This document shows, piece by piece, positions 42,251-50,266 of a stretch of 64,000 bases of DNA (position 1 is the stretch's first letter; each line of letters starts with the position of its first letter). The DNA is from Microbacterium sp. AG1240 (GTDB taxonomy: Bacteria > Actinomycetota > Actinomycetes > Actinomycetales > Microbacteriaceae), in assembly GCF_003635115.1 (NCBI RefSeq), contig NZ_RBXJ01000001.1, positions 186,001-250,000 on the forward strand, read 5' to 3'. The position numbers and the translations under genes are program-made. Under the pieces are notes generated by a model. That model made no database searches, had not been told where the DNA came from, and worked only from the letters and a program-made list of their open reading frames with translations.

Positions 42251-43530
42251 TGGACAAAGGTACGCACGGTCAGGTCGAACCCGCGAAGAACTGGGCGGGC
42301 ACCTACGCGTACCGCGCCGCGAACCGGGCGCGCCCCCGCGACCTCGACGAACTGGTGGCGCTCGTGCGCGGTGGAGGCGACCGCATCCACGCCCTCGGCA
42401 CGCGGCACTCGTTCACCGATCTGCCCGACACCGGCGGAACGCTGATCGACCTGACCTCGCTCGACGGCGGTATCGAGATCGACGGCGCCGCGCGCGCCGT
42501 GCGGGTGCCCGGGGGTACGCGCTACGGCGTGCTGGCGGAGGCGCTCGAGGCCGAGGGGTGGGCGCTGCGCAACATGGGGTCGCTGCCGCACATCAGCGTC
42601 GCCGGGGCCACGGCGACGGGCACTCACGGATCGGGCAACGGCAACGCCGTTCTCTCGACCGGCGTGCGGGCGCTGCGCTACGTCGGCGCCGACGGCGAGG
42701 TCCGCGACGTGCGCCGCGGCGACCCCGACTTCGATGCGCTGGTCGTCGGCCTCGGCGCGTACGGCATCGTGACGGAGGTCGAACTCGACATCGTGCCGAC
42801 CTACCGGGTGCGCCAAGACATCTACGGCCGCGTCTCGTGGAACGCCGCGCTCGCCGACCTCGACGCGGTGACCGGCGCGGGCTACAGCGTGTCGGTCTTC
42901 ACGCGCTGGGACGACGACGAGGTCGGCTATGTCTGGGTGAAGACGCGCCTGGCCTCCGACGACGACGATGTTCCCCCCGCGCTCCTCGACGGGGCGATCG
43001 TCCACAACGACTCGCCCCTCGGCAGCCACGACAACGTGACGGAGCTCGGCGGGGTTCCGGGACCCTGGATGCTGCGCCTGCCGCACTTCCGCCTCGACCG
43101 TGAGCCGTCGTTCGGCGCCGAGATCCAGACGGAGTACTTCGTCGATCGGTCGGTCGCGCCCGACGCCCTCCGCGCGATACGCGGCCTCGCCCCGATGATC
43201 CGCCCGCACCTCGTCGTGAGCGAGCTGCGCACCGCGGCCCGCGACGGACTCTGGCTGAGCCCGGCGTACGAGCGCGACGTGCTCGCCATCCACTTCACCT
43301 GGCACGACCGCATAGCCGAGGTGGCCGAGGTCATCCCGCACATCGAGGAGGCCCTCGCCTCCTTCGCCGCGCGGCCGCACTGGGGAAAGCAGCACGCCTT
43401 CGACGCCGAGCGGATCGCGGCGGTGCATCCCCGCGTCGCCGACGCCCGCGCGGTCTTCGAGCGCCTGGACCCCGAGGGCCGGTTCGTCAACGCGCATCTC
43501 GAGCGGGTCGGCGCGCGCCTGCCGCGTTGA
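42250..43530 (+). CDS. FAD-linked alditol/xylitol oxidase-like oxidoreductase
   Basis: A 426-residue vanillyl-alcohol-oxidase-fold enzyme that oxidises a polyol or sugar lactone with O2. The FAD domain starts with NWAGTYAYRAANRARPRDLDEL. GTRHSFTDL carries the histidine that in AldO binds FAD covalently, followed by GATATGTHGSG. The C-terminal D-arabinono-lactone oxidase domain contains HFTWHDR and ends with PHWGKQHAFDAERIAAVHPRV and LDPEGRFVN. Length matches alditol oxidase. No binding partner is nearby, and the next gene (IclR) starts about 110 bases on. Confidence 0.92.
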   Translation: MDKGTHGQVEPAKNWAGTYAYRAANRARPRDLDELVALVRGGGDRIHALGTRHSFTDLPDTGGTLIDLTSLDGGIEIDGAARAVRVPGGTRYGVLAEALEAEGWALRNMGSLPHISVAGATATGTHGSGNGNAVLSTGVRALRYVGADGEVRDVRRGDPDFDALVVGLGAYGIVTEVELDIVPTYRVRQDIYGRVSWNAALADLDAVTGAGYSVSVFTRWDDDEVGYVWVKTRLASDDDDVPPALLDGAIVHNDSPLGSHDNVTELGGVPGPWMLRLPHFRLDREPSFGAEIQTEYFVDRSVAPDALRAIRGLAPMIRPHLVVSELRTAARDGLWLSPAYERDVLAIHFTWHDRIAEVAEVIPHIEEALASFAARPHWGKQHAFDAERIAAVHPRVADARAVFERLDPEGRFVNAHLERVGARLPR

Positions 43531-43540
43531 GCGCGCCGAG

Positions 43541-43600
43541 AGTGCCCGTTCCCGCCGAGAGTGGCCGCTTTTTCGGGAACGGAAGGCGAGAACGGGCACT
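43541..43600. terminator. Long-loop inverted repeat after the flavoenzyme gene
   Basis: AGTGCCCGTTC (43541-43551) pairs perfectly with GAACGGGCACT (43590-43600). The 38-base loop contains a T-run (43569-43573) and further pairing of TTCCCG with CGGGAA. It is probably the terminator of the flavoenzyme gene. Confidence 0.5.
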
Positions 43601-43639
43601 TTCGCTGTGCGGAAAGCCGCGCGCCGCCATACTGGGAGG

Positions 43640-44428
43640 GTGACGACGGAGCACGCGGGGCCTCAGGACGCATCGGCGCGTTCGGTGATCGACCGGGCCT
43701 TCACGATCCTCGGCACCTTCCAGGGCGGCCGGGTGCGTCAGACGCTCTCGGAGATCAGCCGCCGCACGGATCTGCCGATCGCGACCTGCCATCGCATCGT
43801 CCAGCGCCTCACCGAGTGGGGCGCCCTGGAGCGCGAGACGGAGGGTCGCTACCGCATCGGCCTGCGCCTGTGGGAGGTCGCCTCGCTCGCGCCGCGTGCC
43901 GTGGGCCTGCAGCGCCTGGCGCGCCCGTACATGCAGGACCTGTACGAGACGACGGGCTACGCCACCCACCTCGCCATCCGCGAGGGCAGCGAGCTGATCT
44001 CGATCGAACGCTTCCAGAGCCCACGCCGCCCGGCCCGCCGTCCGCTCGTGGGCAACCGCTACCCGATGCACGCGACGGCGATCGGGCAGGTGCTGCTCGC
44101 CCACGCGCCCGAGGAGGTCAGGACCGAGGTCATCGAGGGCGACCTCGAGCAGTTCACCCCGCGCACCTACACCGATCGCGAGACGCTCACGCGCGTGCTC
44201 GGCGACATCCGCCGCAGCGGCTACGCCGTCAGCGACCGCCAGGTCGACCACATCCACGTGAGCGTCGCCGCACCGGTCTTCGGCGCCGACGGCACGGTGA
44301 TCGCCGCGGTCTCGCTGGCGCTCACCGAGCAGGACGTCGACGGCAAGAACATGATCCATCTCGTGCGTCTGACGGCGACGTCGATCTCGCGCGCGCTCGG
44401 CGCCGCGGGCTTCGGCGAGACCCCCTGA
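43640..44428 (+). CDS. IclR-family transcriptional regulator
   Basis: A 262-residue regulator. The N-terminal winged HTH (about 15-75) reads SVIDRAFTILGTF, LSEISRRTDLPIATCHRIVQRLTEWGALER, then GRYRIGLRLWEV. The C-terminal IclR ligand domain ends with GKNMIHLVRLTATSISRAL. GTG 43640 is preferred to 43607 because CATACT (43628-43633) lies six bases upstream, the leaderless layout. It stands next to the convergent acyl-CoA operon. Candidate sites at 49635-49649 and 51708-51722 suggest it controls that operon and the UGSC/aconitase-X unit. Confidence 0.9.
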   Translation: MTTEHAGPQDASARSVIDRAFTILGTFQGGRVRQTLSEISRRTDLPIATCHRIVQRLTEWGALERETEGRYRIGLRLWEVASLAPRAVGLQRLARPYMQDLYETTGYATHLAIREGSELISIERFQSPRRPARRPLVGNRYPMHATAIGQVLLAHAPEEVRTEVIEGDLEQFTPRTYTDRETLTRVLGDIRRSGYAVSDRQVDHIHVSVAAPVFGADGTVIAAVSLALTEQDVDGKNMIHLVRLTATSISRALGAAGFGETP

Positions 44429-44450
44429 CGCGCACCGCACCGCACCGTGC

Positions 44451-44514
44451 CGCTGAGAGTCCAGAACACCCGGACACTTCGCCCCCGGCGCCCGGGTGTC
44501 CTGGACTCTCAGCG
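44451..44514. terminator. Strong convergent stem-loop overlapping a stop codon
   Basis: Arms of 23 bases (44451-44473 and 44492-44514) pair with one mismatch. The stem lies between the convergent IclR and acyl-CoA dehydrogenase genes, and its right arm covers the last two codons of the dehydrogenase. It should end transcription from both sides. Confidence 0.65.
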
Positions 44515-45684
44515 GGTGAATGCGCTCAGACCCGTCACCGCCCGGCCCACGATGAGGGCGTTGATCTCGCGGGTGCCCTCGAACGTGTAGAGCGCCTCGG
44601 CGTCGGCGAACATCCGTGCCACGTCGGTATCGACGCGAATGCCCTCCGCCCCGCACACCTCCCGCGCGAGCGCGACGGTCTCGCGCGCTCGATCGGCCGT
44701 CCACATCTTCACCAGCGCCGCGTGCTCCTCGCCGAGGCGCCCCGCCTGTCGAAGGTCGGTGAGGCCCACCGCCATCGCGAGCGACGCGGTGGCGTTCCCC
44801 AGCATCCGTGCCAGCTTCTCCTGCACCAGCTGGAAGCCGGCGATCGGCCGGCCGAACTGCTCGCGCCGGAGGGCGTAGGCGAGCGCCGCCTCGTAGGCGC
44901 CCACCTGGAGGCCGGCCGCGTTCCACGCGACCACGTGCCGGAGCTTCGCGAGGATCGCCGACAGGTCGCCGAAGTCGTCGATGCGCTGCAGCCGGTCGGA
45001 CTCCGGAATCACCACGTCCGTCAGTTCGATGTCGGCGTTGCGCACCATACGGAGGCTGATCTTCCCCGAGATGTCGGTGAGGGAGACCCCGGGGGCCTGC
45101 CGGGGAACGAGGAAGACCTTCGCGCGGCCGTCGGACGCATCGCGGGCGACCACGAGGATGACGTCCGAGATGGCCGCGTTGCCGATCCATCGCTTGCGAC
45201 CGCTGATGCGCCACGTGTCGCCGTCGCGGGTGGCCGTGGTCTGCATGCCGCCGGCGACATCCGAACCGTGCTCCGGCTCGGTCAGGGCGAAGCATCCGGT
45301 CACGGAGAACGAGGCGATTTCCGGGTCCCACCGCGCGACCTGCTCCGGCGAGCCGCCTTCGCGCACCACGGTGCGGAACATGCCCACCTGGCCGCCGTAG
45401 ACCGTGCCGATCGACATGTCGCACCGGGCGAACTCGAAGTGCTTGAAGCCGACGTAGAGCGGGTCGGGGGCTCCGTCGGGTCCCGCGAGGGCCGGATCGT
45501 CCTCGAGGTCGAGCGCCGCGAGCTCCAGGCGGAGATGCGCGGGGCAGTGGGCGTCCTCCCACCACTGCGCGAGGTGGGGCCGTGCGCGCTCGTCGAGGAG
45601 CGACCGCAGCGCCTCGAGCTTCGCCCGGGCGGCGGGGGAGAGCCGGTCGGAGAAGCCGAACAGGTCGGTGGCCGCGTCACTCAC
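44509..45684 (-). CDS. Acyl-CoA dehydrogenase (glutaryl-CoA-dehydrogenase-like)
   Basis: A 391-residue FAD enzyme that introduces a trans-2,3 double bond in an acyl-CoA. Motifs are CFALTEPEHGSDVAGG, WRISGRKRWIGNA and the FAD/ETF-binding REQFGRPIAGFQLVQEKLARM. The catalytic base is Glu369 in ALYTFEGTREIN, at the same place as in glutaryl-CoA dehydrogenases. Its start overlaps the amidohydrolase stop by eight bases. It is the last gene of a five-gene operon that looks like a beta-oxidation-type route for an unknown organic acid. Confidence 0.93.
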   Translation of the reverse strand: MSDAATDLFGFSDRLSPAARAKLEALRSLLDERARPHLAQWWEDAHCPAHLRLELAALDLEDDPALAGPDGAPDPLYVGFKHFEFARCDMSIGTVYGGQVGMFRTVVREGGSPEQVARWDPEIASFSVTGCFALTEPEHGSDVAGGMQTTATRDGDTWRISGRKRWIGNAAISDVILVVARDASDGRAKVFLVPRQAPGVSLTDISGKISLRMVRNADIELTDVVIPESDRLQRIDDFGDLSAILAKLRHVVAWNAAGLQVGAYEAALAYALRREQFGRPIAGFQLVQEKLARMLGNATASLAMAVGLTDLRQAGRLGEEHAALVKMWTADRARETVALAREVCGAEGIRVDTDVARMFADAEALYTFEGTREINALIVGRAVTGLSAFTR

Positions 45685-46567
45685 CCGCGAGGCCCAGCAG
45701 TCGCACCGCGTTGTCCTTCAGGATCATCGCGCGCACCTCGTCGGGGTACTCCAACAGTGCGAAGTCGGTCAGCCACCGTTCGGGGGTGAGCGCGGGCATG
45801 TCGGATCCGAACAGCACCTTGTGCTTCAGGTACGTCCGCGCCGCGCGCACCAGTGCGGGCGGGAAGTACTTCGGCGACCATCCCGACAGGTCGATCCACG
45901 CGTTCGCCTTGTGCGTGGCGATCGAGATCGCCTCGTCCTGCCAGGGGACGCTGGGGTGCGCCATGATCACGGGGAGATGAGGATGCCGCGCCGCGACGTC
46001 GTCGAGCAGCATCGGGTTCGACAGGCTGAGCCGGAAGCCCCACCCGCCCGGGAGTCCCGCTCCCGCGCCCGTCTGCCCCGTGTGGACGAGGATCGGCAGC
46101 CCGAGCTCCTCGATCGCGGCGAAGAGCGGGATGTAGGCGGGATCCGACGGGTCGAACGCCTGCACCGACGGGTGGAACTTGAACCCGCGCACGCCGAGTT
46201 CGATCGCCTGACGCTTCGCCTCCTCGACGGCGGCTTCGCCCTGCAGCGGATCGACGCTCCCGAAGGGGATCAGCACGTCGGAGTTGCGGCGGGCCCCCGC
46301 GACGAGGTCGTCGACGCTGTTCGGGCGGTGATCGAGGTTGGTGGTGGCGTCGACGGTGAAGACGACCGCGCCGGTGTTGCGGGCGCGGTAGTACTCCGCG
46401 GTCTGATCGACGGTGCGCGGCTTCTCGCTGCTCTTGAAGTACGCGGCCATCGCTTCGGTGAGCGCGGGCGGAGATGCCGTGCGTCCGGTCTCGTCGATGG
46501 ACACGTGCACGTGCACGTCGATCATCGACACCTTCGCGGGATCGAACCCCGGCCAGCCCGCGCTCAT
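45677..46567 (-). CDS. Amidohydrolase-2 family metal-dependent hydrolase/decarboxylase
   Basis: A 296-residue TIM-barrel enzyme of the ACMSD/amidohydrolase_2 group. Metal ligands are suggested by MIDVHVHV (residues 15-22), the GFKFHPSVQAFDP strand, ILVHTGQTG, MAHPSVPWQ and FGSDMPAL (Asp). Members decarboxylate or hydrolyse small aromatic or keto acids. ATG 46567 overlaps the synthetase stop by four bases, and its own end overlaps the dehydrogenase by eight. It would supply or modify the acid between synthetase and dehydrogenase steps, which is inference. Confidence 0.9.
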   Translation of the reverse strand: MSAGWPGFDPAKVSMIDVHVHVSIDETGRTASPPALTEAMAAYFKSSEKPRTVDQTAEYYRARNTGAVVFTVDATTNLDHRPNSVDDLVAGARRNSDVLIPFGSVDPLQGEAAVEEAKRQAIELGVRGFKFHPSVQAFDPSDPAYIPLFAAIEELGLPILVHTGQTGAGAGLPGGWGFRLSLSNPMLLDDVAARHPHLPVIMAHPSVPWQDEAISIATHKANAWIDLSGWSPKYFPPALVRAARTYLKHKVLFGSDMPALTPERWLTDFALLEYPDEVRAMILKDNAVRLLGLAGE

Positions 46568-48168
46568 CGCACCGCCTCCGCCAGCTCGCGTTGCGCGTCC
46601 TGTTTGACGCGGGCGAGCTCGACCTTCCCGGTCATCGACCGCTCGAGGCTCGCCCGGACGAAGACGTGCCGGGGCTTCTTGTAGCCGGCGAGACGTTCGT
46701 CGAGGTAGGTCCGCAACTCCTCGACGTCGATCTCGCGCCCCGGCACCGGGGAGACCATCGCACTCACGACCTCGCCGAAGCGCCGATCGGGCAGACCGAA
46801 GACGACGGCGTCGTCGACGGTCGGATGCGACAGGAGGGCCTCCTCGACCTCGGCGGGGAAGACCTTCTCGCCGCCGGTGTTCACGACGGCGCTGAGGCGC
46901 CCCAGCAGCTCGACCGAGCCGTCGCCCCGCGCTCGCGCCCAGTCCCCCGGCATGATGTAGCGGTTGCCTCGGATGGTGGGGAACGTCTCGGCCGTCTTCG
47001 CCGGATCGCGGTAGTAGCCCTTCGGCAGGATGCCGCGGAAGGCCAGGATGCCGAGGGCCCCCGCATCGGCCTGAATCTCGGCGAGGTCGTCGTCGAGCAG
47101 CACCGCGCCGGGGGTGAGCACGAGACGGGCGGGCAGTTCGTCCACGCCGTTCGTCACACCGAACGCGAACGGGCCTCCCTCGCTCGAGGCGAGCATGTCG
47201 ACGATGGCGAGGTCCCCCAGGGCGTGCAGGCGCCGCTTCACGTCGTCGCTGAAGCGCATCCCGGAGCTCAGGATCCACCGCACTCCGGGCAGCCCCGTGC
47301 CGCGTCGTTCGACGGTCTCGGCCAGGGGCAGGGCGAGGGCGTCTCCGGCAACGATGAGGCGGGAGACGCCGAATTCGGCGATGAGGTCGGCGGCTTCCTC
47401 CATGTCCATGCGCGCAGCGGCGTGCAGCACCACGGTGCCGCCGAGCGCCATCGTCCCCATCGTCGTCGACTGTGCCGTGCCGTGCAGGAGCGGCGTCAGG
47501 GGGAGGGTCACGATCCGGGGAGTGGCGGGATCGACCGCGATCCGGATCGCCTCGGCGAGATCCTCGGGCGGGGTGATTCCGAGCAGGCCCCAGGTCGACT
47601 GCCGTCGCGCTACGAGCAGGGTGTCGAGGTCCCACACCACGGCTTTCGGCGACCCCGTCGTGCCGCCCGTGTAGAGCCGCAACTCGGCCCCCCGCGGTGC
47701 GCTCTCGGGGAGCGCCCCACCCGCGGCGACGATGTCGGCGTAGTCCAGCGAGCCGGGGGTGGCGGGCGAGCCGTCGTCGACCTCGATGATCTCGACGTCG
47801 AGTCCGGTGACGGCCTCGCGGGCGAGCTCGCCCAGGCTGCGCGTGGTCAGCAGAACCCGCGCCTCAGAGTCGAGCACCAGCTCGCGCACCTCGCCGGCGC
47901 GGTAGCGGTAGTTGATCGCGACCGGGGAGACCCCGACGGCGAGGCTCGCCCAGGTGAAGGCGAGATACTCGGCGCGGTTGTACAGCAGGAGCGCTGCCGC
48001 GTCTCCGACCTTCAGTCCACGATCGACCAGATGCGTCGCGAGGGCGCCCGCCTCGGCGGCGAGCTGCGACCACGTCACCGTGCCGTCGCGGCTGATGACG
48101 GCGGGGCGGTCGGGGGCGGCGCGGGCGATTCCCTGCCAGAGGTCGCTGTAGTGCGGAGCGGACGTCAT
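46564..48168 (-). CDS. Acyl-CoA synthetase (AMP-forming)
   Basis: A 534-residue adenylating enzyme. Visible motifs are A3 LRLYTGGTTGSPKAVVWDLD, A5 VDMLASSEGGPFAFG (an unusual SEGG instead of the common xYGxTE), GDWARARGDGSVELLGR, VNTGGEKVFPAEVEEALLSHP and the catalytic lysine region SMTGKVELARV near the end. It activates the pathway acid to a CoA ester. ATG 48168 overlaps the SDR stop (ATGA), and the 3' end overlaps the amidohydrolase start. The SEGG variation recurs in a subgroup of bacterial long-chain-like ligases. Confidence 0.92.
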   Translation of the reverse strand: MTSAPHYSDLWQGIARAAPDRPAVISRDGTVTWSQLAAEAGALATHLVDRGLKVGDAAALLLYNRAEYLAFTWASLAVGVSPVAINYRYRAGEVRELVLDSEARVLLTTRSLGELAREAVTGLDVEIIEVDDGSPATPGSLDYADIVAAGGALPESAPRGAELRLYTGGTTGSPKAVVWDLDTLLVARRQSTWGLLGITPPEDLAEAIRIAVDPATPRIVTLPLTPLLHGTAQSTTMGTMALGGTVVLHAAARMDMEEAADLIAEFGVSRLIVAGDALALPLAETVERRGTGLPGVRWILSSGMRFSDDVKRRLHALGDLAIVDMLASSEGGPFAFGVTNGVDELPARLVLTPGAVLLDDDLAEIQADAGALGILAFRGILPKGYYRDPAKTAETFPTIRGNRYIMPGDWARARGDGSVELLGRLSAVVNTGGEKVFPAEVEEALLSHPTVDDAVVFGLPDRRFGEVVSAMVSPVPGREIDVEELRTYLDERLAGYKKPRHVFVRASLERSMTGKVELARVKQDAQRELAEAVR

Positions 48169-49082
48169 GCACCTACCGCCTTCCGCACGGGCGGGCCGGA
48201 ATGCTGCGCCTGCGAGGCGAAGGTCGACCGCCAGGCGTCGGCGATCCCCGCCGCATCCCATCCGCCGTCGGAGTAAGCGGCATCGAGCTCGGCGGGGTGC
48301 GAGTACAGGGTGAGCTTGTCGCCGCCGATGCCGATCGCCTGACCGGTGACGTCGCCGGCGTCGGCCGAGGCCAGCCAGACGATCAGCGGAGCGACGTCTT
48401 CCGGAGTCCCGAGCGCGTTGTCGTGCCGGAACGAGGCCGGGATGGGCTCGCCGGCCAGGTAGCGCTCGTAGAGCTCGGCGTACGCCGGGATGGTCGCCGT
48501 CATGGGCGACAGCGCCGTCGGCACCACGGCGTTGGCCGTGATCCCGGCGCGAGCGAGCTCGAGCGACCAGGTGCGGGCCATCGCGACCAGTCCGGCCTTC
48601 ACCGCCGCGTAGTTCGTCTGGCCGAAGCTGCCGAACTGGCCGGCGGGCGAACCGATGAGCACGAGCCGACCTCCCTCGCCCTGCTCGCGCAGGTACGTCG
48701 CGGCGGCCCTCCCGCAGGTGAAGGTTCCGCGCAGGTGGCTCGAGACCACCGCGTCGAACTCCGCATCCGACATCTTCCACAGCACGCGGTCGCGAAGCAC
48801 TCCGGCGTTGGCGACGAGCGCGTCGAGACGGCCGTAGGTGTCGACGGCCGCGGCCACGAGGGCGTCGGCGGTCTCGGCGGGTCCGACCGCTCCGATCGAG
48901 CTGACGGCGCGACCGCCCCGCTCCACGATCTGCGCGACGGTCGACTCGGCGCTCTCGGCGTCGACGTCGTTCACGACCACGGCCGATCCCGCGTCGGCGA
49001 GGGCGATCGCGTAGGCGCGCCCGAGGCTGCGGCCCGCGCCGGTGACGATGGTGACGCGCCCGTCCAGGCGGACGGCGCTCAT
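48165..49082 (-). CDS. SDR-family 3-hydroxyacyl-CoA dehydrogenase-like protein
   Basis: A 305-residue oxidoreductase. The cofactor motif TGAGRSLGRAYAIALADAG matches the (3R)-hydroxyacyl-CoA dehydrogenase domain of multifunctional enzyme 2 type proteins. NAGVLRD, the catalytic Ser in LIGSPAGQFGSFGQTN and the YAAVK pair are complete, in contrast to the SDR at 37.4 kb. With the MaoC hydratase next to it, it likely carries out the R-hydroxyacyl-CoA step of beta-oxidation. Starts and stops overlap by four bases on both sides. Confidence 0.92.
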   Translation of the reverse strand: MSAVRLDGRVTIVTGAGRSLGRAYAIALADAGSAVVVNDVDAESAESTVAQIVERGGRAVSSIGAVGPAETADALVAAAVDTYGRLDALVANAGVLRDRVLWKMSDAEFDAVVSSHLRGTFTCGRAAATYLREQGEGGRLVLIGSPAGQFGSFGQTNYAAVKAGLVAMARTWSLELARAGITANAVVPTALSPMTATIPAYAELYERYLAGEPIPASFRHDNALGTPEDVAPLIVWLASADAGDVTGQAIGIGGDKLTLYSHPAELDAAYSDGGWDAAGIADAWRSTFASQAQHSGPPVRKAVGA

Positions 49083-49546
49083 CGGTAGTGCCTCAGGACG
49101 AGTTCGGCGACGCAGACGGGTTTCGTCTCGCCCTCCGTCTCGAAGACCAGCTCGAGGGTCACCTGGTATCCGCCCGTGATCTCCTCCACCTGCGACACGG
49201 TGCCGCGGACGCGGATGCGGGCGCCCGAGCGCACCGCGTTGGGGAAGCGGATGCGGTTGAACCCGTACACGATGCCCATGCCGGCGTCGGTGACGCGGTA
49301 GATCTCCCGGAGGTGGAGGACGACCATGCTCAGCGTCAGCATCCCGTGCGCGATCCGGCCGCCGTAGGGAGAGGATGCGGCGCGCACCTCGTCGACGTGG
49401 ATGGGGTTGTCGTCTCCGGTCAACTCCGCATAGGTGTCGATGTCGGCCTGCGGCACCTCCCGCCACGATGACGGGCCGAGCTCTGCTCCGGCCAGCGCGG
49501 GCAACTCCGCCATCGTCGTGGGGGTCGCCGTGCGTGTGTCTGTCAT
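49079..49546 (-). CDS. MaoC-family enoyl-CoA hydratase
   Basis: A 155-residue hot-dog-fold hydratase. The hydratase-2 motif is DIDTYAELTGDDNPIHVDEVRAASSPYGGRIAHGML, with catalytic Asp and His. Such proteins hydrate trans-2-enoyl-CoA to (3R)-hydroxyacyl-CoA, exactly the substrate of the SDR that follows. The gene starts the minus-strand operon; GGAGCTGGC before the ATG is a fair ribosome site. It is divergent from the UGSC gene across about 180 bases that contain two palindromes. Confidence 0.92.
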   Translation of the reverse strand: MTDTRTATPTTMAELPALAGAELGPSSWREVPQADIDTYAELTGDDNPIHVDEVRAASSPYGGRIAHGMLTLSMVVLHLREIYRVTDAGMGIVYGFNRIRFPNAVRSGARIRVRGTVSQVEEITGGYQVTLELVFETEGETKPVCVAELVLRHYR

Positions 49547-49610
49547 GCCAGCTCCTTCGCTGCGTGTCGCGCGCCGCCGCGGCGGCTCGTCCCTGGCGAT
49601 CCTCTCGGTT

Positions 49611-49624
49611 GTCCCCGTGGGGAC
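49611..49624. promoter_or_regulatory. Palindrome GTCCCCGTGGGGAC in the divergent promoter
   Basis: A perfect 14-base inverted repeat between the MaoC operon and the UGSC unit. It could be a second regulator site or part of the promoter architecture. Confidence 0.35.
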
Positions 49625-49634
49625 GACAGCGGTT

Positions 49635-49649
49635 TTTCACCTGGTGGAA
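49635..49649. promoter_or_regulatory. Candidate IclR operator, TTTCACCTGGTGGAA
   Basis: A 15-mer of the form TTTCRCYKRGTGRAA. It lies about 50 bases before a CATAGT -10-like box and matches the site at 51708-51722. IclR proteins often act at such positions. Confidence 0.4.
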
Positions 49650-49725
49650 GTGCCGCGCGGGGCCGCTCGGGCGCCATGTCATAGTCGGGTCGCCGACGAC
49701 CGATGACGACGAAGGGCGAGCCGCG

Positions 49726-50265
49726 ATGGCGAACATGGAACTTCTGCTGGACCCTACGGGAACGGCCGAGAACACGCAGGACGACACCCTGTCGCCCAGG
49801 CCGGTGAGCCTGAAAGGCCTGACGATCGGCCTGCTCGACAACACCAAACCGAACTCCACCATGCTGCTGGAGAACATCTTCGCCGAGCTCCGCGAGCACT
49901 ACGGCGCGGGGGAGTCCCGGCTGTACACGAAGGACTACTTCGGCACGCCCGTGAAGCAGGAGCTCCTCGACCAGATCGTCGCCGAGTGCGACATCGTGAT
50001 CACCGCCGTCGGTGATTGCGGCTCGTGCAGCGCCGCGACCGTCGCCGACGGCATCCTCTTCGAGCGGGCCGGCATCCCCACCGTGGCGATCACCTCCGAC
50101 TCCTTCCTCATGTCGGGGCGGGCGATGGCCTCCGTGCAGGGATTCCCCGGGTTCGACTTCCACGCGGTGCAGCACCCGATGGCCAGCCTGTCGGCGCCGG
50201 AGGTGCGCGAGCGCGCTCTCGTCGCCGTGCCCGAGGTCGTCCGCATCCTCGGTCTGGAGGGTTGA
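49726..50265 (+). CDS. UGSC-family protein, cysteine form
   Basis: A 179-residue protein of the UGSC family, named for a selenocysteine/cysteine-Gly-Ser-Cys motif. Here the motif is Cys98-Gly-Ser-Cys101 in ITAVGDCGSCSAATVADGI, with Cys in place of selenocysteine. Rossmann-like strands frame it (TIGLLDNTKPNSTMLLENI, then IPTVAITSDSF). Function is not established; a thiol redox or thiol-dependent catalytic role is plausible. It heads a plus-strand unit with an unknown protein and a small CxxC protein, which may work together. Confidence 0.85.
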   Translation: MANMELLLDPTGTAENTQDDTLSPRPVSLKGLTIGLLDNTKPNSTMLLENIFAELREHYGAGESRLYTKDYFGTPVKQELLDQIVAECDIVITAVGDCGSCSAATVADGILFERAGIPTVAITSDSFLMSGRAMASVQGFPGFDFHAVQHPMASLSAPEVRERALVAVPEVVRILGLEG

Positions 50266-50266
50266 G

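Noticed and set aside
43600..43615. IclR operator at the IclR start codon
   Set aside because: Similar half-sites, but the spacing is one base longer than in the two better copies, so it is not listed as a feature.
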